DNA of 64,000 nucleotides from Fodinicurvata fenggangensis DSM 21160. Lineage in GTDB: Bacteria > Pseudomonadota > Alphaproteobacteria > Kiloniellales > DSM-21159. The stretch covers positions 1 to 64,000 of the forward strand of contig NZ_JMLV01000003.1 of assembly GCF_000686045.1 (NCBI RefSeq), in the 5' to 3' direction. Below are positions 16,416-24,261 of the stretch, one piece after another (position 1 is the stretch's first letter; every line of letters begins with the position of its first letter). The notes under the pieces were generated by a model, which was not told the origin of the DNA, searched no databases, and saw nothing but the letters and a program-made list of their open reading frames with translations. The translations under genes were made by a program, and so were the position numbers.

Positions 16416-17676
16416 GGCGTTGTCCTATCCAGAGTCCAATGAAAAGCCAGATGAGGGCGACGGGCACAGCCAGCAGGGCCGTGCCGGCCAGGCCGAGGCC
16501 CAAGGCCCCCAATCCCGAATACAGCCATCCGGTGAAGGCGTCGCCGCCCCGATAGACCACGGTATCAATGAAGTTCTTGGCCTTGTACCGCTGTTCCGTC
16601 GGCACGGCCGTGAACAGCACCTCGCGCGAGGGGCGCGTGATGGCGTAGTTGCTGGCCCGGCGCAGGCTCTGGAAGCCGACCAGGACGATCAGGCCCGGGC
16701 TCATCGCCAGGCCCAGGAAACCGATGGCCGAGAGCACGGGCAGCAGGGTCAGTCCGAAACGGGTTCCGGCCCACTGCAGCAGCCGTCCCGTCACGAAGAG
16801 CTGCAGACCCAGGGTCAGCAGGTTGACGCTCAGGTCGATGATGGCAAAGACCTGTGTTTGCCGGTCCGGGTCGTCGAAGGCGTTCTCGATGATCTCCGCC
16901 TGCTGGAAATAGAGGAAGGTCGAGGTGAAGGTGTAGAGCAGGATGAAGGCGCCAATGCCCAGCAGGTGCGGCGAGCGGAAGAAGGCCGTGGCCCCGGCCA
17001 GGATATTGCCCCCGATGGGCCGGCTTTCTCTCTCGCCATCTCCATGCTCTGCGGCGCTGCGGAAATCGAAGCGCGCCAGCCGCCGGATGCAGAAAACCGC
17101 CACTTCCAGCAGTACGGCGGTGATCAACAGCAGGTTCACCGTCCCGATGCTATCGGCCAGTAGGGCCGTCAATGCAGGTCCCGTCAGTGCCCCCAGGGTG
17201 CCGCCGGCGGCGATGGCGCCGAACAGGCGGGTACCCTGCTGTTTGGTGAAGATATCGGCCATGTAGGACCAGAAGACCGATATGACGAACAGGTTGTAGA
17301 CGCTGACCCAGATGAAGAAGGCGCGGGCCGTGTGCACCTCGGCCTCGGGCCACTGGAAGAGCAGCCAGAAGAGTGCCAGGTTGACCATGAAAAAGCGGTA
17401 GACCGCGGGCATGAACTGCCGCCGGGGAAAGCGCGCCACCAGCCAGCCGAAGGCCGGGACGGCGCAGAGCATGGCGACGAAGGTGCCGGTGAAGAGCCAC
17501 TGCAGGTTCTCGACCCCGCCGGCGATGCCCATCTGGTCCCGCACCGGGCGCAGGATGTAATAGCCGCCCAGCAGGCAGAAGAAATAGATGAAAGCCAGGA
17601 CGAGCGCCGGAAACTCGCGGTCCTGCAGATTCAGGGCCTGATCGATGCGTGCCTTGATACCCTGTAGGACAGGCAT
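16366..17676 (-). CDS. MFS-like transporter related to ADP/ATP carrier (NTT) proteins
   Basis: This is a membrane protein of about 436 residues with roughly twelve hydrophobic segments. The first reads YFFCLLGGYYILRPVRDQMG, a pattern seen in the Npt1/Npt2-like branch of the MFS and in bacterial TLC-type nucleotide carriers. FIWVSVYNLFVISVFWSYMAD and GAIAAGGTLGALTGPAL also match that group. The ATG at 17676 with AAGGAAG just upstream is preferred over a TTG at 17694. It lies in a minus-strand operon between an extensin-like gene and the exported aldo/keto reductase. The substrate is unknown; free-living bacteria use this group for unidentified solutes. Confidence 0.75.
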   Translation of the reverse strand: MPVLQGIKARIDQALNLQDREFPALVLAFIYFFCLLGGYYILRPVRDQMGIAGGVENLQWLFTGTFVAMLCAVPAFGWLVARFPRRQFMPAVYRFFMVNLALFWLLFQWPEAEVHTARAFFIWVSVYNLFVISVFWSYMADIFTKQQGTRLFGAIAAGGTLGALTGPALTALLADSIGTVNLLLITAVLLEVAVFCIRRLARFDFRSAAEHGDGERESRPIGGNILAGATAFFRSPHLLGIGAFILLYTFTSTFLYFQQAEIIENAFDDPDRQTQVFAIIDLSVNLLTLGLQLFVTGRLLQWAGTRFGLTLLPVLSAIGFLGLAMSPGLIVLVGFQSLRRASNYAITRPSREVLFTAVPTEQRYKAKNFIDTVVYRGGDAFTGWLYSGLGALGLGLAGTALLAVPVALIWLFIGLWIGQRHDRQTEGQSRTAETPS

Positions 17677-17751
17677 GGCCTTCCTTTCGCGCAACAGCTG
17701 GGCAACATCACCAAACTAGAGCGCATGATATCCTGCGCCAAGCCGTGCGAC

Positions 17752-18465
17752 TCATTGGCAGGCAGAGTAGCGCCCCATGTCCAGGTGGAAGTGATTGGCA
17801 TGGGCCTGGTTGTGGTCAGGGCCCAGTGTGACGCGAAAGAAATCGCAGGCCTCGTCATGGGCGCGGGCGAGGAAGCGGGCGGAGGCGCTGTCCTTCGCGT
17901 CGCTTTCGTGCGGCCAGTCTTCCTCCACATCGATGCGCCGGCCATCGGCCAGGGTGAAGGCCGCGATATCCAGCGCATTGGCGCTGGCGTGCTCGCTGCG
18001 CCGGCCGTTTTCGCGATTGTTGACGTTGCGGCAGGCATAACTGCCCAGGTGAGTTATGCCTGTTACCTGCGCTCCGAGGATCTCTTGGGCGGCAGGTTGC
18101 AGGCGGTGCCGTTCGTAGAGGGACAGGGCGACGGCCAGCGGGCAGGTTGCCGTGAAGGAGCGGTTGAAGCTGACCTCACCGGCCGCGGAGACGCGCAGGC
18201 TGTCGGTCAGGGAGCAGCCCGGCTGTGGTTCCCGGTCGGGGAGGGGGGTATAGGTCAGCTGCGAGGTCTCAAGGGCTTGCCGGCAGAGCGCGTCGTTGTC
18301 GCGCAGGCGACTGAGCTTCCAGTTGGTAATCAGGTTGGGCGCGTCCTGGACAGAGAGCGGCGCCCAGGGATTCCAGCGGTCGGGGACTTCAATGATGCCC
18401 TGCCAGAGGCCATAAAAGCCAAGCAGGAGCGGAAGGAGCAGCAGCAGGATCCGGAATAAGCGCAT
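17752..18465 (-). CDS. Extensin-like C-terminal family protein
   Basis: This 237-residue protein has one N-terminal hydrophobic segment (LFRILLLLLPLLLGFYGLW), so it is exported or membrane-anchored. The extensin_C domain (about 60-235) has CRQALETSQLTYTPLP, ATCPLAVALSLYERH, YACRNVNN, SEHASANALDIAAFTL and a terminal HANHFHLDMGRYSACQ. The H/D/H spacing (SEHxxANALD ... HxxHFHLD) resembles the zinc site of D-alanyl-D-alanine carboxypeptidase/LAS-type peptidases. A cell-wall hydrolase role is therefore plausible but unproven. It heads the minus-strand operon with the MFS and aldo/keto reductase genes, divergent from the carbonic anhydrase. Confidence 0.85.
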   Translation of the reverse strand: MRLFRILLLLLPLLLGFYGLWQGIIEVPDRWNPWAPLSVQDAPNLITNWKLSRLRDNDALCRQALETSQLTYTPLPDREPQPGCSLTDSLRVSAAGEVSFNRSFTATCPLAVALSLYERHRLQPAAQEILGAQVTGITHLGSYACRNVNNRENGRRSEHASANALDIAAFTLADGRRIDVEEDWPHESDAKDSASARFLARAHDEACDFFRVTLGPDHNQAHANHFHLDMGRYSACQ

Positions 18466-18580
18466 GAAGTGTGCGGTTTTTCTGCAAAGGCCGGTGGAAC
18501 GTGCGAAAAAGCCGTGATATAGGCATTATCGTCTGTCCGGAAGATGCTCCGGAATGGTGTCACAAGCAGGGCAGGGTGTC

Positions 18581-19210
18581 ATGATTTCACAGTTGATCGA
18601 GAACAACCGGCGCTGGGCCGAGGAACGCTCGCGCCAGGATCCGGACTACTTCCCGCGCCTCTCGCGGCAGCAGGCGCCGGAGTATCTCTGGATCGGCTGT
18701 GCCGACAGTCGGGTGCCGGCCAACGAGATCGTCAACCTCGATCCGGGCGAGTTGTTCGTCCATCGCAACGTGGCCAATCTGGTGGTCTCCAGCGACCTCA
18801 ATTGCCTGTCGGTCCTGCAGTTCGCCGTCGAGGTGTTGAAGGTGCGCCACGTGATCGTCTGCGGCCACTATGGCTGCGGCGGCGTGCGCGCGGCCATGGA
18901 GAAGAAGCAGTTCGGCCTGATCGACAACTGGCTCTGGCCGTTGCGCAGTCTGCATGCCCGGCACCAGGAGGAACTGCAGAACCTCAACAACGAGGACGCC
19001 CGGGTGGACCGCCTGTGCGAGCTCAACGTCATGTCCCAGGCCCTCAACGTGGCGCGCACGCCGATCATCCAGAACGCCTGGCATCGCCGCCAGTCGGTGA
19101 AGGTGCACAGCTGGATCTATGGCCTGAAGAACGGCCTGGTCACCGACCTGGGTGTCAGCTTCGACGGCCAGGAACGCCTGCCGGAGGCCGATCGCCTGGA
19201 TCCGGCCTAG
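18581..19210 (+). CDS. can: Beta-class carbonic anhydrase
   Basis: This 209-residue beta-carbonic anhydrase interconverts CO2 and bicarbonate. The zinc ligands are C40 (in WIGCADSRVP), H96 and C99 (in CGHYGCGG), with the D42/R44 dyad next to the first cysteine. The protein aligns along its length with Escherichia coli Can, including LFVHRNVANLV and HSWIYGLKNGLVTDLGV. An ATG at 18554 would add nine residues. The ATG at 18581 is preferred because CAGGG lies about six bases upstream and the N-terminus then matches the family. It is monocistronic, ahead of tRNA-Lys. Confidence 0.93.
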   Translation: MISQLIENNRRWAEERSRQDPDYFPRLSRQQAPEYLWIGCADSRVPANEIVNLDPGELFVHRNVANLVVSSDLNCLSVLQFAVEVLKVRHVIVCGHYGCGGVRAAMEKKQFGLIDNWLWPLRSLHARHQEELQNLNNEDARVDRLCELNVMSQALNVARTPIIQNAWHRRQSVKVHSWIYGLKNGLVTDLGVSFDGQERLPEADRLDPA

Positions 19211-19316
19211 AGGCAGATTGATCGGGGATTGGGAAAATCGCAACAGGGACCCATGTGGGTCTCGACAAGCGTCTGAGAACTTGCTATCAGGCGCCCCTGT
19301 CGGAAAACAGACCCGT

Positions 19317-19392
<76 letters not shown>

Positions 19393-19421
19393 CTTTTCCA
19401 TAGTTCATTCAGAGAATTGCA

Positions 19422-19454
19422 TTGGAACCCTTACACTTTGTGCAAGGGTTCCAA
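19422..19454 (+). terminator. Stem-loop downstream of tRNA-Lys
   Basis: The 11-bp perfect arms TTGGAACCCTT and AAGGGTTCCAA enclose an 11-base loop that can add CAC/GTG pairs. It lies 30 bases after the tRNA. A T-rich stretch (TAGTTTTTATC) follows only after a further dozen bases, so it is a plausible but not textbook transcription terminator. Confidence 0.5.
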
Positions 19455-19534
19455 GGATAATAAATAGTTTTTATCTAAAATATGAATTGCTATTCTCTGA
19501 TAGTATCTCCATATCCTGAGCAACCCAGGAGTGG

Positions 19535-19987
19535 ATGATGAACGTTTCCCTGACTCCAAGACTTGAATCCTTTGTTCGTCAGAAGGTCTCCTCCGGCCTC
19601 TACAGCAATTCGAGCGAAGTGATACGGGAAGCCCTTCGCCTGCTCGCTGCAGCTGAACCAGACCATTTCCCGGAATTTTCACCGGCCCCCGGCAAAGCGG
19701 ATGTGAGAAACGTGCTGCTGACTCTCGAAACAGAGTTGCGTCAGAGAGGGGTTATCGGGTTGGCTCTCTTGAGCCCCCTGATCAACGGGGAGTCACACTC
19801 CGCAAGCCACATCAATATAGTGATCGATATTGCTCCACAAACGCACTTCAGTCTGATTGATCTCGTGAATACCAAGCTTTTCCTGGAGGAGAAGCTGGGG
19901 CGTGACATTGACTTGGCGACCCGGGGAGGCCTTGAGCCGCAGTTGAAGAACCGGGTTCTCGAGAGTTCAGAAGCGGTCTTCTCATGA
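19535..19987 (+). CDS. ParD-like RHH domain fused to degenerate MNT-type nucleotidyltransferase
   Basis: This 150-residue protein has two parts. Residues 2-40 (NVSLTPRLESFVRQKVSSGL, then SSEVIREALRLL) form a ribbon-helix-helix DNA-binding domain as in ParD/CopG antitoxins. Residues 58-150 align with MNT/MntA-type minimal nucleotidyltransferases: RGVIGLALLSPLINGES, the strand INIVIDI, FSLIDLVN, LEEKLGRDIDLATRGGL and the LKNRVL end. The catalytic GS and DxD positions are replaced: S80-P81 for Gly-Ser, H92 and N94 for the two Asp. The domain is therefore predicted to be inactive. AGGAG precedes a double ATG (19535/19538). It stands alone, with no ParE or HEPN toxin gene beside it, in a less GC-rich stretch, which suggests transfer. 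Confidence 0.72.
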   Translation: MMNVSLTPRLESFVRQKVSSGLYSNSSEVIREALRLLAAAEPDHFPEFSPAPGKADVRNVLLTLETELRQRGVIGLALLSPLINGESHSASHINIVIDIAPQTHFSLIDLVNTKLFLEEKLGRDIDLATRGGLEPQLKNRVLESSEAVFS

Positions 19988-20350
19988 TTGAGTGACATCT
20001 ATATTATTCAATTTAAAGAAGTTTTCATAAAGATACCTACAGGCTCGAAACGCAGCCAGATCTGTTGTGGAGTCGAGGAGCCTGCCTCACGTGTCACGCG
20101 CCGAGTCCTTCCCGGGAGTGCAGCTTCAGCCCTATTCCTGAGTTCGCTACACGGCGCGCAGGTGATTTTCACGCGCTAGGAGTTGGTTTTCGGGCCCGTA
20201 GTCCTGGTGATTTTTGAGAAGGCCATTGCCTGGTGGGTTCAGGAGGTCGGTGCGCAGGTACTGGTATTACCGTGTCGTGGAAGCCGGATAGCGACACCCT
20301 GGTTCCCTATCACCTCCACAGAAGGTGCAACAATCTCTGGAGCGTTCATC
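19988..20350. other. Gene-poor stretch, no supported coding region
   Basis: These 363 bases lie between the RHH fusion gene and the stop of the minus-strand gene at 20351. Two short frames (19988-20179 and one starting 20183) have no recognisable domain, no convincing Shine-Dalgarno and unusual composition. They are not called. No toxin-like partner, tRNA repeat or integrase fragment was recognised. Confidence 0.5.
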
Positions 20351-21322
20351 TCATTGAGCGTCCAGATGGCGTTTGTCGACGAGCGTTGCAGCATGGGTAA
20401 GGGCCTCACGCTGAAGCGTGATGAGCGGAATATCGGGTGGCTGCGTCAGCAGGTCCAGCAGGGCGTTCTCCGCAGCGAGCGTGGGATCGCGGCCATATCC
20501 CAGGCCTTCCAGCAGCCTGGCAAGGGCCTCCGCAGAAGCGTCGAGGTAGTCCATGCCGGCTTCGACCTCCTCGCGTGAAAGCGCGTGATTCCGAATGAAG
20601 AGTATGGGACAGGCCGCAGGGGTCGAAGCGGAATCGTAAACGGTATTCCCGGCGAAGATCCCGGCACCGAGGTTGCCCGGCAGGATCGGCAGGTGAAGCG
20701 CCATGAAGAACGTCGTCGCATTGGCCTGGCACGTCAGTGTCAACTGTGCGGTGTGCCCCTGCTCCTGGCCGTGCCCCTCGAAGAGCACCTTGCGCCCAAG
20801 GATGGTCTCGAGATAGTCGGCCTGCAGCTTTCCCTCATCACTCGTTGCGAGATGAAGTGCGCCTTGGAGCAGACGCCCCCGGGCTGTCGGCGCCCAGGCT
20901 AAAGAGAGTGCCAGGTAGGACCCCTGCAGGAGGGCCTTCGTGAGCCAGGAAGCGTTCTGTCCTTTGACAAGTTCCTGGCGCGATTCCACTTCACTGGACC
21001 TGTGCCGCGTGTCGCCAAAGGAGGCGAGCATGGCATCCGGCAAGTTCATCTTGGCTGCAACGCGTTCGGCAAAGGCGGCCAGCGTGCTCGTCATGATGAA
21101 GTGCGGGCCTTCATCCAGATCCAGCACCAGCGCCCAATCCTCGTAAAAGCTGAAGCTACGCGGCGTTGAGCGCCCACCGAGCCAGTTATAGCAGTTCTGC
21201 AGCGACAATACGGTGTTGGGGTTGATCTGGAAGAAGGCGGCGCAAAGTTCCTTGCGGGTCAGACAGCCCAGCGCGATGGCCGTCAGATTGAGTTTTTCCG
21301 AAACGTCAATGGCGTGCGCCAT
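20351..21322 (-). CDS. Unrecognised protein with conserved N-terminal block, possible regulator
   Basis: This is a protein of about 323 residues. The frame extends to 21454, but the ATG at 21322 has AAGGTGG just upstream. The N-terminus EKLNLTAIALGCLTRKELCA, then NPNTVLSLQNCYNWLGGRS and FYEDWALVLDL, looks like a compact helical DNA- or protein-binding domain. I have a weak memory of a similar block in other alphaproteobacterial proteins of unknown function. The C-terminal half (from about 125) alternates strands (GSYLALSLAWAP, RLLQGALHLAT, TAQLTLTCQA, CPILFIRNH) and ends with a helical tail; it could be a sensor domain. No signal peptide or membrane segment is seen. It is divergent from the DegT-led operon, with a palindrome in between, so a regulatory role is the best guess. 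Confidence 0.6.
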   Translation of the reverse strand: MAHAIDVSEKLNLTAIALGCLTRKELCAAFFQINPNTVLSLQNCYNWLGGRSTPRSFSFYEDWALVLDLDEGPHFIMTSTLAAFAERVAAKMNLPDAMLASFGDTRHRSSEVESRQELVKGQNASWLTKALLQGSYLALSLAWAPTARGRLLQGALHLATSDEGKLQADYLETILGRKVLFEGHGQEQGHTAQLTLTCQANATTFFMALHLPILPGNLGAGIFAGNTVYDSASTPAACPILFIRNHALSREEVEAGMDYLDASAEALARLLEGLGYGRDPTLAAENALLDLLTQPPDIPLITLQREALTHAATLVDKRHLDAQ

Positions 21323-21378
21323 CCCCCCACCTTTCGAATCATGCTTCGAGACTCGACGAAAGTGAATCTGCAAGTTTC

Positions 21379-21392
21379 TGCAAAAATTTGCA
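21379..21392. promoter_or_regulatory. Palindrome between divergent genes
   Basis: TGCAAA-AA-TTTGCA is a perfect palindrome 57 bases upstream of the minus-strand start at 21322 and in the A/T-rich promoter region of the DegT operon. A further TGCAA half-site lies just to its left (near 21369-21373). It may be an operator for the divergent pair. The binding protein is not known. Confidence 0.35.
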
Positions 21393-21555
21393 AATGAGTA
21401 CAGAACGCTTTTGTGGACAAGAGGCGTTTTTCTCCTCAAAAGTGTCCAAGTCAAAATTGGAAAAAGACTGATAATTAATTGATTTGTTTTCCCATTTCTG
21501 AAATGAAGATGCCAAGGAAGGCGCTGGCACTGTCATGCCAAATGGAGAGCAAGTG

Positions 21556-22881
21556 ATGCAGCAGGAATTATCCGGTTCTCCATGTGAAGGCAGGCTGGCC
21601 ATTGATGGCGGTACGCCTGTTCGCATGCGCCCGCTGCCCTGGGAGCTGCCCGGGACTCACTGGATGGGGCAGGAGGAGCGCGATCTGGTGGACCAGGTCG
21701 TCGCAGCGCGCAGCCCGTTCCGCTACTATGGCCCGGACCTGCAAGGCATGGTCGATCGATTCGAACGGGAATGGTGCGCGGCCTATGGCCACCGCCATGC
21801 CGTCGGCGTCTCGTCGGGGACGGCAGCACTTTCCATTGCCCTCTCGGCCCTGGAGGTGGGGGCAGGCGACGAGGTGCTTCTGCCAGGCTATTTCTGGGTC
21901 AGTTGTGTCGCTGCCGTCGTGCGCTGCGGAGCAATCCCGAGGCTGGTCGAGATCGACGAGACCTTCTGCCTGGATCCGGACGACCTGAAAGCGAAGATCG
22001 GCCCGCACAGCCGCGCCGTTATCTCTGTGCATATGAGTGGCGCTCCAGGGCGAATTGACGAGATAGCCGCCATCTCGCGCAGGAATGGTCTGGGATTGAT
22101 CGAGGATTGCGCCCAGGCCGCTGGTGGATACTTCAAGGGGCAGAGCGTCGGCAGTTTCGGTGACATTGCCACCTTCAGCTTCCAGCTCAACAAGAACATG
22201 ACCTCCGGCGAGGGCGGGTTGCTCGTGACGAACGACGATGCGCTTCACCGCCGGATCGTCGCCTTGCATGACCTTGGCTATCCACGCAGCAACGGCCGGC
22301 TCGATACCGGCGACGAAAACTGCCAGCTCTGGGGACAGGGCGCACGCATGTCGGACCTTACGGGCGCGCTGGCACTGGGGCAGTTTCGCAAGTTGCCGCA
22401 GATCACGGGCGCCATGCGCAGCGCAAAATGGCGCATCCGCGAGTCCTTGCAGGGCATCAAGGGATTGGATTTCCGGACGGTACCGGATCCTGCGGGGGAT
22501 ACAGGCCCATTCCTGATCACTCTCTATCGGAATGCAGAGACCTGCGAGCGGATGGTGCAAGCGCTGCGCGCGGAAGGCATCACAGGGGGGCCCGGCAGCC
22601 TTGCCTGCCTGGCCATGCGGGAATGGGGGCTGCACTGGTACTTCAATATTCCCAGCTTGACGGAAAAGCGTTCGAACGACCGAAGCGGTTTTCCCTGGAG
22701 CCATTCGGAAAACGCCTTTGCAGCCGAGTACGATTATCGCCGCGGCGCACTGCCACGGACCGACGCCCTGTTCGACCGCTCAGCACTTCTGTCGATTGCC
22801 TCGTGCCTGACGGATGCGGATGTCGATGACATCGTCCGCGCCTTCCGCAAGGTGTCCGCTGCCGTTCTCGGCAAGGGTTGA
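21556..22881 (+). CDS. DegT/DnrJ/EryC1/StrS-family aminotransferase
   Basis: This PLP-dependent sugar-type aminotransferase has about 441 residues. VSSGTAALSIALSALEVGAG binds the PLP phosphate, GLIEDCAQAAGGYFKGQ carries the Asp, and the Schiff-base lysine is in QLNKNMTSGEGGLLVT (K213 from this start). RMSDLTGALALGQFRKL is also characteristic. The family aminates keto-sugars or keto-cyclitols. An ATG at 21535 is possible, but GGAG before 21556 fits better. It starts a cluster with two sugar porters, a secreted hydrolase and a GMC oxidoreductase. An oxidase plus this aminotransferase is the pairing used in aminocyclitol and amino-sugar pathways, but the actual substrate here is unknown. Confidence 0.9.
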   Translation: MQQELSGSPCEGRLAIDGGTPVRMRPLPWELPGTHWMGQEERDLVDQVVAARSPFRYYGPDLQGMVDRFEREWCAAYGHRHAVGVSSGTAALSIALSALEVGAGDEVLLPGYFWVSCVAAVVRCGAIPRLVEIDETFCLDPDDLKAKIGPHSRAVISVHMSGAPGRIDEIAAISRRNGLGLIEDCAQAAGGYFKGQSVGSFGDIATFSFQLNKNMTSGEGGLLVTNDDALHRRIVALHDLGYPRSNGRLDTGDENCQLWGQGARMSDLTGALALGQFRKLPQITGAMRSAKWRIRESLQGIKGLDFRTVPDPAGDTGPFLITLYRNAETCERMVQALRAEGITGGPGSLACLAMREWGLHWYFNIPSLTEKRSNDRSGFPWSHSENAFAAEYDYRRGALPRTDALFDRSALLSIASCLTDADVDDIVRAFRKVSAAVLGKG

Positions 22882-22920
22882 TGCGGCCGATCCTCGAACG
22901 AAACTCCGGAAGGTAAAGCG

Positions 22921-24261
22921 ATGCTCCTACGCCTGGTGACACTGGCTGCCCTGTTCGGTCTTCTCTTTGGATTTGACGAAGGCGTCATCGCCGGGGCGAT
23001 GCATCTGATCGAGGGAAGCTTCACGGTCTCGCCGGGCGACAAGGGCTTCATGGCGGCAGCCGTGCCGCTGGGTGCGGTCGCCGGAGCGATCCTTGCAGCA
23101 ATGTGGTCGGATCGTTTCGGCCGCCGCCTGGTCCTGGTGCTCTGCGCTGCCCTGTTCGGTGTCGGAGCACTGGCAAGCGCGATTGCGCCCTCGATGGGAT
23201 TGCTCACCATAGCGCGCCTGCTTCTCGGCATTGCGATTGGCGCTTCGGCACTGGCGGCGCCTCAATACCTGGCCGAATTGGCTCCACCTCGGGTGCGCGG
23301 CGCGGTGGTTTCTGCGTTCCAGTTGATGATCACCATCGGCATCCTGGTTGCCTATCTTTCGGACCTGCTGCTGGAACCGTTGGGCGACTGGCGCCTGATG
23401 CTGGGGCTCGGCGCGATTCCGGCGATGATCGCCTTTCTGGGCGTCTTGCGTGCACCAGAGAGCCCGCGCTGGCTGGTCCTGATGGGGCGAAAGAAGGACG
23501 CTGTCGCCGTGCTGCAGCAACTGGAGCCTGACCGCACCAACGCCGAACTGCAGAGCACGGTACAGGAAATTCACGCCGCCGGCCGGCAGCAGGGGGCCGA
23601 GCCGGGCCTGGCGGCCCTGTTCAGCCCGGCTGTGCGCCCCGCCCTGTTCTTTGCGGTCACGCTTTTCGTGTTGCAGCAACTGAGTGGCATCAACGCGGTC
23701 ATCTATTATGCCCCGAGCATCATGGCATCGGCCGGCTTCGATGGCGCCCAGGCACAGCTTCTCGCCACGGTGGGCATCGGCGCCATGAACGTCGCCATGA
23801 CCGTGGTGGCGATGCTTCTGGTGGATCGTCTCGGGCGTCGTCCGCTGCTGATCTTCGGCTTCCTCGGAGCGGCCCTGAGCCTCGCCCTCATCGCCGTTGC
23901 CGTAAGCTCCGATGGCGCGGGCGCGGCGATCGCAGCATTTGTGGGCCTGCTGCTCTACATATCCTTCTTCGCCGTCAGCCTCGGGCCGCTCCCATGGCTC
24001 TATATGTCGGAGCTGTTTCCGGTGCGCCTGCGCAGTCGGGGGATGGCGGTGGCGTCGGTGGCGAACTGGTCGTCGAACTTCCTGGTCGTGTTCCTGTTCC
24101 CGGTCATCGTCAGCGTTGCCGGAATGTCGGCAACCTTTGGCCTGTTCGCGATTTCCTGCGCCGTCGGCCTCGTCTTCAGCATCCGTCTTGCGCTTGAAAC
24201 GAAGGGACGTTCGCTCGAGGAGATCGAGGACGGTTTTGCTCCAGCTGGGGCGGTGGCATGA
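22921..24261 (+). CDS. Sugar-porter-type MFS transporter (first of two)
   Basis: This 446-residue transporter has about twelve membrane segments and all the marks of the sugar porter family: DRFGRR between TM2 and TM3, PESPRWLVLMGR after TM6, QQLSGINAVIYYAP in TM7, DRLGRRPLL, PLPWLYMSELFP near TM10, and ETKGRSLEEIE at the C-terminus. These are the residues of proton-coupled hexose, pentose or inositol carriers such as XylE and IolT. The protein begins almost directly in TM1. AAGG precedes the start. It overlaps the next transporter by four bases (ATGA), so the two are translationally coupled. Confidence 0.92.
   Translation: MLLRLVTLAALFGLLFGFDEGVIAGAMHLIEGSFTVSPGDKGFMAAAVPLGAVAGAILAAMWSDRFGRRLVLVLCAALFGVGALASAIAPSMGLLTIARLLLGIAIGASALAAPQYLAELAPPRVRGAVVSAFQLMITIGILVAYLSDLLLEPLGDWRLMLGLGAIPAMIAFLGVLRAPESPRWLVLMGRKKDAVAVLQQLEPDRTNAELQSTVQEIHAAGRQQGAEPGLAALFSPAVRPALFFAVTLFVLQQLSGINAVIYYAPSIMASAGFDGAQAQLLATVGIGAMNVAMTVVAMLLVDRLGRRPLLIFGFLGAALSLALIAVAVSSDGAGAAIAAFVGLLLYISFFAVSLGPLPWLYMSELFPVRLRSRGMAVASVANWSSNFLVVFLFPVIVSVAGMSATFGLFAISCAVGLVFSIRLALETKGRSLEEIEDGFAPAGAVA

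Noticed and set aside
20104-20112. Nine-base match (CGAGTCCTT) to the tRNA-Lys T-arm, possible attachment repeat
   Set aside because: It is too short and does not extend to the tRNA 3' end; it is expected by chance and there is no integrase.
20183-20578. 131-codon plus-strand frame after the RHH fusion gene
   Set aside because: It overlaps the minus-strand gene, has no recognisable domain and no Shine-Dalgarno; it was considered as a possible toxin partner but no ParE, HEPN or PIN pattern is present.
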